Assembly (NCBI GenBank): GCA_023055425.1
Contig: JALGPY010000010.1
Location: forward strand, 51,210,165 to 51,274,164
From: Linanthus parryae
Lineage: Eukaryota > Streptophyta > Magnoliopsida > Ericales > Polemoniaceae
DNA length: 64,000 nucleotides
Direction: 5' to 3'
Below are positions 1-7,772 of the stretch, one piece after another; the first letter of the stretch is position 1, and each line of letters starts with the position of its first letter. Under the pieces are notes generated by a model that made no database searches, was not told where the DNA came from, and saw only the letters and a list, made by a program, of their open reading frames with translations. The position numbers and the translations under genes are program-made.

Positions 1-793
1 AAAATACCCCTGGGTCGAAATCGCTCCAAATTCTGCCCAATCCTGACTCTGGCCATAGGAAAACTGCTGCCTGAAATTGGGAGACAAAATCTGAACTTGA
101 CTCCGGAAACCCGGGCCCGGTGCCAAAATGACCAAAATACACCTAGGCCAAAACTGTCTCGGAAATCGTCCCGAACAAGAAGTAGTTGCTTGCAACTCTG
201 GACACCGGGAAACGAGACTCCTTACTCGGGCGTGGCCTGTCTGGGACCCACACTTGACGCGAGTCGGTTTTTCGGCCGGACTCCGTTTCAGCATTATAAC
301 CTGTTTTCGGAAAGCCCTTGACGTCTCCGTTCTTTTGCCCCTGGTTTCACTTCAAAATTCCAATTCTAGCTCAAGATATTGTCAACCGAGCGCATCCCGG
401 TGATTCTTGGTTTTGGCGTTTTCAGCTTCCTCGGTCGGTTTTCACTGCTCGTTTTTCCTCCAGTCTTTCCGTTTTCCATTCCACTCTCCCTTTTACCAGT
501 CTCAGTCAAATCCTGTACCGAACATTTTCTGCACGTTTCCCGAGGCGAACCCGGTTCAGTCTCGGCACGCATCCCAATGCACTTCAAGAACCTAATCCTG
601 TAAAGACAACATGAACAAACCCGCGAACATATCTAATAAAAGTACGAAACATGCAGAAATTTACGAAGAGCAAATAAACGTCTCGTTCCTAAAACCGAGA
701 CTTTTCGAGGCTGAATTCTGGCTAAAACGCGGTTTTCCAGCACACATACACATCTTTTCACGCTATAAGAAAACCCCTATTTGGGCGTTATCA
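1..793 (-). repeat. 3' LTR, partial (start of U3; rest lies left of the window)
   Basis: Near-identical direct repeat of 7836-8628. The boundary at 793 is set by loss of similarity after the shared GGGCGTTATCA, immediately followed by a PPT-like run. Compared with the 2197 bp 5' LTR, roughly 1.4 kb of this LTR must lie outside the window. Differences from the other LTR are scattered substitutions plus one single-base indel near position 266. Confidence 0.88.
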
Positions 794-809
794 AATACCC
801 CCACACTAA
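794..809 (-). other. Polypurine tract (plus-strand primer) of the Ty3/gypsy element
   Basis: On the minus strand TTTAGTGTGGGGGTATT directly precedes the LTR start TGATAACG. A G-rich run of the AGTGTGGGGG type next to the 3' LTR is typical of Athila/Tat elements. The position, abutting the LTR boundary defined independently by LTR comparison, supports it. Confidence 0.75.
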
Positions 810-1471
810 ACTTTGCTCGTCCCGAGCAAACTCCAGCTATATACTACCAATGCATACTATCCCTAATCAATCCATAGCGGTGTAACTGCACTTATTTAAG
901 AACAGTAATAGTACTATAAAAACAGTTTTATCTTTTTGGTGAGACTGGGCAATCTCTTCAACTCAAACTGGACATCATCAAACATTCATATTCCCCTAGA
1001 TTTCAGAAACTGCGGTGATCGGAAGAACTCGCGGCCAGCCTAGGTTAGGAACAAGCACGAACACAACTTACTTCTACTTTTGCACAAAAACCGAACGTAT
1101 CCCTAACGCACACCTTCCGTGCTTTTACTCCGGGTGTAATGTAAATCTGCCGGCTTTGGGACAGTATGATAAGTCATTTAGAAGCGATGTCATAAACGTC
1201 ACAGCACACTCACACATACCCCAATCTCACACTCCCTCACCAAGATGACGGAAACTGACCCAAATCACCTAAGATTCAAGACACTCAATTTCCCCACTCC
1301 CGGTGTAACTGCCGTTCTCGCGACCACAACTGTGAACGAATGTGAAACTGTGTTAAAAATTGTTGGCCTGGCGTTTTGAAATAAAATCAATCAAGCACCC
1401 TGAATTTTCTGCCTTTGATACTCTTTTCTTTTTCTAATTTTTTTTCTCTTTGTTTTCGTTTTTTTTTCTCT

Positions 1472-1514
<43 letters not shown>

Positions 1515-3039
1515 GGGGCAACACAGTAAACATTAATAATATAAACCAGGCCAACTCTATGATGAACCAAAAACGTGGGGTGACAGAAAAATACTGAAAT
1601 GAAATCTGAAACGACCACCCCCACACTAATTTCGAACCATGTAGTCAATATGTAAAATAATCGCGCTTTTCCAACCTATCCTCCTCACTCCAAGGATGTC
1701 TCAATAGCTCAGCGCGTCCTCCAATCAACCCTGTCAAACCAAGTCCCCCATGTCATACGGAAAATTTACGCACTACGGCTCTCCTCCTGTGCTCACGGTG
1801 TAATGTCGTGAGTCACCGCCACCGAAGTGTGCTGCCGTCACTATCTCACCCTTACACACCCTCAAATATATCAATGAGGCTCATCCACTATCAAATATGA
1901 CAATTCTGCTCTACCTCAGAAAATCCCCCTCAACTCAACTCCCTCGTGCCATGACGCGTAGGAAGGGTAAAAGTACTAACAATGATGCGAGTATCAAAAA
2001 ACGGCTTCCTAGGTCAAACGGTTACCAAGAAAAGGGTATGGATCAACGGGGCTCACTAATGGACCTAAGGCGCGAGACAGGTGGTGAGGTACCCTATGGC
2101 CTATCACTCCACCAAATGATGTGGTGACCGTGATGGCGGGTTGACGACTACCTGGTGCGGTGGTCTGGCAGCTAGTCGGATACATTGCTCGGGAGACAGC
2201 TACTTGCGTTTTCTGGAGTGCATTGGCTCTATTAACTCCCCTAGACAGATTCTCGCAGCTTTTCCTCACCTAAGTTCGTCCACTTCGGGAAATTTTCTAT
2301 CATTAAGCTCTCTCGAGTTTTAAGCTAAATCCTTCACCCAGTCTCAAAATTTTCATTTTTTTTTTAATTTTTAAAATTTTTTTCACAAATAATTTTTAAT
2401 TTTTTTTAATAGTAATGCAGTTACAACGCCACCACCCCCACACTGGATGGTGCCCTCATGGTACTAATCTTCAGGTATATAATCTGGATTGGATGAGCTG
2501 GCTTGCCTCATCGAATGGGAACAACTGGCAGCATATGCATAAAAATAAAGCGAGAGACAGAAATTGAACCTGTGCACCCGGAGTCAGTCCTTACAGGTGC
2601 TGACTTTTCCGCAGATTCCGGCGGAGCAGGACCGTTGACCGGTCGCTAGAAAATTTCTCGACGGAAGTTGTCAATGTGCAATCCCCGAGCACCATTGTGT
2701 GTGACAATGTGCTCCCATATGGTCGAGTATACTTTCGTACACCGGGGTCGATTGCAACGTTCTGCAGAAAACCGTTCCTGAAAAATCCCCAACTCGTATG
2801 AGTCCCTGTGACGGTCGAGTGTGCCAGAACACACCGGGGTCGATTCTTCAAGTTTTCGGAAATCTGCCTTTCCTTCTACGAAATTTTCTGAATTCGCTTC
2901 AAACTCCACGGATTTGTGTATGGAGGTAGAGAGAGAAAAGAGGCCAAAAATGGCTCCAACCCGTCGGCCTTAAAAAACCCTACTTTTGCCAAAATTACGA
3001 AAATGCCTTTCATGTAGAATTTGAAAAAAACTGAAGTTT
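810..3039 (-). other. Non-coding internal region of the Ty3/gypsy element
   Basis: No ORF here resembles env, RT or integrase. The stretch holds a 38-base T run (1475-1512; A run on the element's sense strand), two more PPT-like strings (ACCCCCACACT at 1617-1627 and 2434-2444), four occurrences of a CGGTGTAA-type motif (about 867, 1129, 1300, 1795), and a roughly 100 bp spaced imperfect repeat (around 2711-2755 and 2813-2855, sharing ACACCGGGGTCGATT). AT-rich low-complexity DNA lies at 2340-2410. In Athila elements this position can hold an env-like ORF; none is visible here. Confidence 0.6.
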
Positions 3040-3403
3040 TGTGCGTATAATACGCATACTTTGCGTATTTTACGCACACAGGGCCACTGGTGTGATAAAA
3101 AAAATTGCAATTTTACCTGCTGGCTGCGTATAATATGCAGACAACATGTATAATTGATTTTTTTTTTCAAAATTTTAAAAACTCATGAATTTCTACTGCT
3201 GGCTGCGTATAATACGCAGAACCTGCGTAAAATACGCAGACAACAGTTGAAAATTCAAATTTCCATTTTTTTTACTACTGGTTGCTAATAATACGCAGAA
3301 CCTGCGTAAAATACGCAGACAGTAGCAAAAATAAATTTTCAAAAAAAATTTTTTTTTTTCAAAATTTTGGCAAATTGGGCTGCGGTGTGCGTAAAATACG
3401 CAC
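3040..3403. repeat. Cluster of CTGCGTATAATACGCAG-type palindromes (internal copy)
   Basis: About eight copies of a 17-base palindrome of form [CG]TGCGTA(T/A)AATACGCA[GC], at about 3040, 3060, 3125, 3204, 3222, 3283 (half-degenerate), 3302 and 3387. Several occur as close pairs joined by short spacers such as AAC. The same motif forms a second cluster inside the LTR at 7486-7772. The small ORFs crossing this region (rich in Arg, Ile, Tyr) arise from the repeats and are not judged coding. Confidence 0.85.
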
Positions 3404-3584
3404 ACAGCAGCCTAGACATAGAATTTTTTTTTTCTCTCTACCGTATTCATGCTCTGTTTTCTTCTCATTTTCTGCTCTGTTGTATCTGCACATGCTTAAT
3501 TCAAAGTTAATACCCACTCATCTTACCTCTCTCAAAATTCAAAACTGAAAATAAAACTGAAATAATTTAAACTAACTTACTACG

Positions 3585-3625
3585 TTGGGTTGCCTCCCAA
3601 CCAGCGCTTCTAATTTACGGTCGAC
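3585..3625 (-). other. Conserved GGGAGGCAACCC motif downstream of pol
   Basis: On the minus strand the sequence reads GCGCTGGTTGGGAGGCAACC followed by CAACG. A string of this kind (GGGAGGCAACCCA) lies just 3' of the integrase coding region in many plant Athila/Tat elements. It sits about 30 bases after the stop of the integrase-tail frame, as expected. Its function is unknown to me; it is used here as a lineage marker. Confidence 0.6.
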
Positions 3626-3652
3626 GGCCCAACCCAGTTACCTCATGTTTGC

Positions 3653-3835
3653 TCAAGGGACGTCAAAACCGCCAGGGTCTACCTTGACGTCTGCTTCCGG
3701 GCCCAGATATGGCTTGACCCAGTTTCCGCTCACCCTGAAAGTTGTACTGTCATGCGAATTCTCCAATTCAACCGCATCCCATGAAAGTACCTCTTTGATG
3801 ATAAACGGTCCTGACCACCGAGATCTCAATTACCG
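3653..3835 (-). pseudogene. Integrase C-terminal tail remnant (frameshifted)
   Basis: A second minus-strand frame, ending in TGA at 3653-3655, encodes a tail with SRWSGPFIIKEV, then WDAVELEN and FRVSGNWVKPYLG. This is the usual C-terminal end of Athila/Tat integrases (an RSRWSGPF...VKPY pattern). It is out of frame with the upstream protease ORF, which runs into it around 3830-3850, so a small indel separates the two. Translation from upstream would therefore terminate at 3768. Only the tail is left; the HHCC zinc-binding and DDE core segments are absent from the window. Confidence 0.7.
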
Positions 3836-4349
3836 GAAAAAACTGCTTCCGGGAATCGAAGAGAAGTACATCCTGCCCTTCTTGAAACTGCCTTGGTTGT
3901 GCTGAACTTTGATGGCTCAGGAGCGGTTTAAGCTCTCGGGTCGGTGGCTCTTTGAGTGACGGGACCAGGGCCAATTTATGTCCATCTTTTTCGTCCAGCT
4001 GTAAACTGGTCCGGTTATCAGCTTGCATGGCCTGCTCCTCCTGGAATCTCTCCTCATTCTCTCTATCCACTCTGTCAATCTCAGCCCATAACTCGTCCAT
4101 CTCCTCGTTTTCCCATCTTTCTTCGACTACCTCCACTGCGAAGATGTCTTCATGCTCATAATAATTCGGCAGTTGCAGATTTTTGAAAACGTTGAACTTC
4201 ACCTTGTCTTCATTAATCTGCATAGTGAGTTCTCCGCTCTTGCAGTTTATCATGGCCTCTCCGGTAGCCAAAAACGGTCTGCCCAGAATGAGTGGTACGT
4301 CTCCGGCCTCCATGTCCAGAATCACAAAATCTGCCGGGAAAATCAGTTC
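3768..4349 (-). pseudogene. Second half of retropepsin plus deletion junction to the integrase tail
   Basis: Same frame as the gag ORF but separated from it by one TGA at about 4347-4349. It begins inside the protease: ILDMEAGDVPLILGRPFLATG is the second conserved block of plant retropepsins (the ILGRPFL flap/core segment). A Glu-rich linker follows, then TRELKPLLSH, which resembles the N-terminal edge of the RT region in Athila-type pol. The next residues, FQEGQDVLLFDSR, already belong to the integrase C-terminus. The join near 3905-3915 therefore marks loss of the RT, RNase H and most of the integrase. The frame ends at 3768 after a frameshift within the tail. Confidence 0.75.
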
Positions 4350-6308
4350 TCAGACTTTCACCAGAATATCTTCAATAACTCCGTAAGCCTGCTTCACGGA
4401 TCTGTCCGCCATCTGCAGCTTGATTTTGGTGGGTCTGAGTTCACCGATTTTCAAAGTTTTGAAAATTGATAACCGCATCAGATTGATACTGGCCCCTAGG
4501 TCACACAGAGCCTTTCCTGTGTAAGCATTACCTCGGGTCACCGGGATGACAAAACTGCCAGGGTCCTTCCTCTTCCTCGGTAGCCCATTCTTCACACAAT
4601 TGCTCACTTCTACCGTCAGATTTATTGTCTCGAAGTCGCTCATACGCCTCCTTCCATACAAAATATCTTTGAGGAACTTGGCATAAGTGGGCATCATTGC
4701 CAACGCCTCCGCAAAGGGTATGTTGATCTGCAGCTGTTTGAAAATCTCGATAAATTTGGCGTAGTCCTTGCTATCATCCCTTTTTCGTGTCTTTGAAGGA
4801 TACGAAACCTCCTTGGAGATCGGTACCGTTTCAGCTTCCATCTCGTTATGCAATACATCCTGCTCAACCGAGCCCTTCGGCTGGTGGCGGTCGACTGAGC
4901 TGTTGTCCTGGCCAAATACTTCGCGCTCGATTTCCTTGGACTTTTCGGCACGTTCATGGCTAGGATACGGCGGATCCTGTAGTACTAATCCACTGCGAGT
5001 TGTGATGGCATTGACCTGAGCACATGGATTATTTACTGTGGTTGAGGGTAAGTTCCCTGGTGCTCTCTCAGTTAGCTGCTGTGCTAACTGCCCTATTTGT
5101 ACCTCTAAATCGCGCAGTGACGTTTTGGTCGTCTGCACGTCGGCTGTCAGGGCGTCCATGTGTGCAAACCGGGACTCGATGGTTTGAAACATGGACTCGA
5201 TCTTCTTCATCTGGGCATCGTACTGCTGTGCAGATGGGCCTGGCTGAACCTGCTGTGTCGGTACAGCCTGCTGGGCCGGTGGCTTGTGCTGGAATCCCGG
5301 TACATAAATTGCGGAATTCGGGTTTCCGTAATGGAACCCAGGATGATCTCTCGTACCCGGTCTGTACCGGCTCGGATCCCACTGCTGCTGTACGTAATTG
5401 GCATCCTCAGTCCTGAGCCCCCCAATGGCTGTGTCCTTTTCCGAGTAGACTTTCTTAACCAAGTCTTGAACGATCTTGGCCAGATTGTCTATCCGGTCGT
5501 CTTCCACTGGCTCAGCTCGGGCGGTGATTCTGCGATCGTCAAACAGTCGAGTGTCCTGCTTGGCTAACTGCTTCATCAGCTCATAGGCACCGTCTTTGTC
5601 CACATGGTACAGGAAGTTCCCTACGGCTTCTCTATCAGTCCTGTCAGCACTTTCCCTGTCTAGGGCATGGTAGAATACCTGCAGGATCTTCGGGTCTCCA
5701 AAACCATGGTTCGGGCATCTCTTCACCAATCTCATCAATCTGTCCCATGCGTCTACCACTGTCTCCCCCGTCTTCTGTTTGAATGACAAAATCTCGCTTT
5801 GTAATTGAATGACCCGGGAAGCGGGGTAAAATTTGGCGAGAAAATCCGTGACACACCCCTCCCATGTAGTGATGGATCTTGGTGGTCGGGATTCGAGCCA
5901 ATCTTTGGCCACTCCGTATAGGCAGTATGGGAAGAGAATTAGCATGAGTGCCTCTGCATCGACTCCCTTATACCGGACTTTGTTGCAGTAGTCCTCGAAT
6001 TTCCCGATGAAGTCGTTTGGGTCTTCGTCTGCTTTGCCATGGAATGGGCAGAGGGTCTTAACAGTCTGGATAGTGGAGGATTTCAGGTCAAAGTGCTCTG
6101 CGGTGATCTCGGGCACCACAATAGCTGGCTCGTGTCCTCCCGTCGCGACCTCAAAATTTTCCACCAACGCCTTTCCAGACCTGTTGTACGTTCTCTGGTT
6201 GCTCCGGGCAGCGAATCCTGCTGCGATCAGATCCTCGATGTACCGAGCCATCTCGGCTGGAGTACGTGTCTCGGGCAGTTCTGGCGTTCTCTCGGTATTG
6301 TCGCCCAT
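4350..6308 (-). pseudogene. gag: Gag and first half of retropepsin, Ty3/gypsy
   Basis: A 652-residue ORF starting at ATG 6306-6308, about 100 bases after the PBS, as expected for a gag start. Residues about 85-210 match the retrotransposon Gag family (FHGKADEDPNDFIGKFEDYC, DWLESRPPRSITTWE, FLAKFYP, the region before FYHAL). The middle (about 260-460) is Gln/Pro-rich with a coiled-coil-like stretch; no CCHC knuckle is seen. Near residue 600, ALCDLGASINLM is the retropepsin active-site block, where plant Athila-type elements carry DLGAS. The ORF stops at TGA soon after DILVKV, inside the protease, so the product would lack the flap. Codon use and frame continue downstream, so the stop looks like a point mutation. 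Gag would form the particle shell in the cytoplasm. Confidence 0.85.
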
Positions 6309-6409
6309 CCTGAAAAAGTAGAGATCTCAAGAGCAGTGAGATATAAAATAAAATAAAAATAAAAAACTCTGAAAATTAATTCGGACTACTAAATAAACCC
6401 TAAAAAGTC

Positions 6410-6427
6410 CCCGGGAACGGCGCCAAA
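6410..6427 (-). other. Primer binding site, tRNA-Asp type
   Basis: On the minus strand TGGCGCCGTTCCCGGGGA lies 4-5 bases after the LTR end. It complements the 3' end of plant tRNA-Asp with one mismatch (C for G at position 11). A tRNA-Asp primer is characteristic of Athila/Tat-type Ty3/gypsy elements. Confidence 0.85.
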
Positions 6428-7398
6428 AACTTGATGCGCTTTTTAGCGTGCTATTCGCAAGTATACGAATCAAGTAATATAGAGAGTATTTTCGACTCAG
6501 ATTATCGATCCCACAGGGACTTTGCAGGTTTTTCTAATAATCAGTTTTAACTAGCAGAGTGTAAAAGGAGAAATAGTTTAGGATTGTGATAGACTATAAA
6601 TTAAAAATAAACAAATAAAACGTAAATATTTTTGTGAAAGTTTTCTGAATAATCTTAAGGTTGTAAAACTAGGGTTTGAGATACTAGGTCCCGGGATCTC
6701 CTAGGGTTCTTCAGATTTTCGTTCTTTGTTTGACATGAAAACACACAGCAGTCTCGTTATCCGTGCCACGTACCAATTGTGCAGTATCTTTTCTTTTCCT
6801 GCACGTTATCACAATCCTGCAGACTGTCGGATTCCTTTTAAGCTGCCAAAATCTGCAGTCTCGTTCTAAGGCTGCTAGGGATTCTAACCTGTCCTGATGG
6901 GCCGGGTCAGATTCTCTAACAGTTGGTCTCAACGATTTCAGGCTAGTCCTAACTCCCCTTCGCTAGTCGGCCCATCGGGGTAAGGTGCTAAATTTTGTCT
7001 TCTCTTCCTAACCCTAACCGGACGTTTTCACCTACCGGCTCGGGTCTGTAGCAATTCTGGTTAGCTACTCCGATCATGCATAAACAGTAAAATTCAAAGA
7101 CAGAATAACTGATAAAACTGCTGAATTAAGATAGTACGATCATGAATTCATAGTCAAAACGTAGAACTAATCTCTGAAAACGAAACCCTAGGTTCACCGA
7201 GAACCTAGGTAAAAAGTTTAGCTACTGAAATTCATAACGTAAATAACACAGTTTTTGAATGAGAGAGAAGAAGAGCAAACGGGTGTATTGAATCTGGATT
7301 CACGTTTCCGTACTCTCCGGGGATGCTCCGACTTCTCCGTGGATGTGTTGATTTGTGTTGTTGTGTGTTGATGTCCTCCAAAACAAGTCTGGACGAGT

Positions 7399-7408
7399 CT
7401 TTATATAG
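7399..7408 (-). promoter_or_regulatory. TATA box of the 5' LTR promoter
   Basis: CTATATAAAG on the minus strand, about 1.2 kb into the LTR. Transcription would run leftwards into the PBS and gag. The TATA box lies about 80 bases downstream (in element orientation) of the palindrome cluster at 7486-7772, which is thus in promoter-proximal position. Confidence 0.65.
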
Positions 7409-7485
7409 TGCTGAAGACGTTTCTGGAAACTGCCTTTATTTACGAAACTGCCACTGCCCGAAACCGCCTCAAATTTTTGTGCTGT

Positions 7486-7772
7486 CTGCGTAAAATACAC
7501 AGGATCCTGCGCATAATACGCAGACAGTAGCCTGACATGTGCTGATTTCTGCGTATTTTCCTCCCTGGCTGCGTATTTTTCCATCTTGGCTGCGTATTTC
7601 ACCATCCTGGCTGCGTATTTTTCCATTTTCCTGCGTATTTTATTCCCCTGACTGCGTATAATACGCAGGACCTGCGTAAAATACGCAGACAGGGTCAAAA
7701 ACTGGCCAAAAATCCTCCCTCTAGCTTGCTGTCTGCGTATAATACGCAGCATCCTGCGTATAATACGCACAC
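7486..7772. repeat. Cluster of CTGCGTATAATACGCAG palindromes in LTR U3
   Basis: About eleven CTGCGTA occurrences within 290 bases (near 7487, 7508, 7551, 7570, 7591, 7611, 7631, 7653, 7671, 7733, 7755). Four or five are full palindromes (CTGCGTATAATACGCAG or the AAAA variant). The others are half-sites with a 20-21 base spacing, close to two helical turns. The same motif recurs in the internal region (3040-3403). Location immediately upstream of the TATA box suggests protein binding sites; that role is inference. Confidence 0.85.

Noticed and set aside
1387..1648. Poly-Lys and poly-Phe ORFs
   Set aside because: Produced by the T/A homopolymer at 1475-1512.
810..3039. env-like ORF in the Ty3/gypsy element
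   Set aside because: Longest frames here are under 90 codons and low complexity; no signal peptide plus transmembrane arrangement was found.
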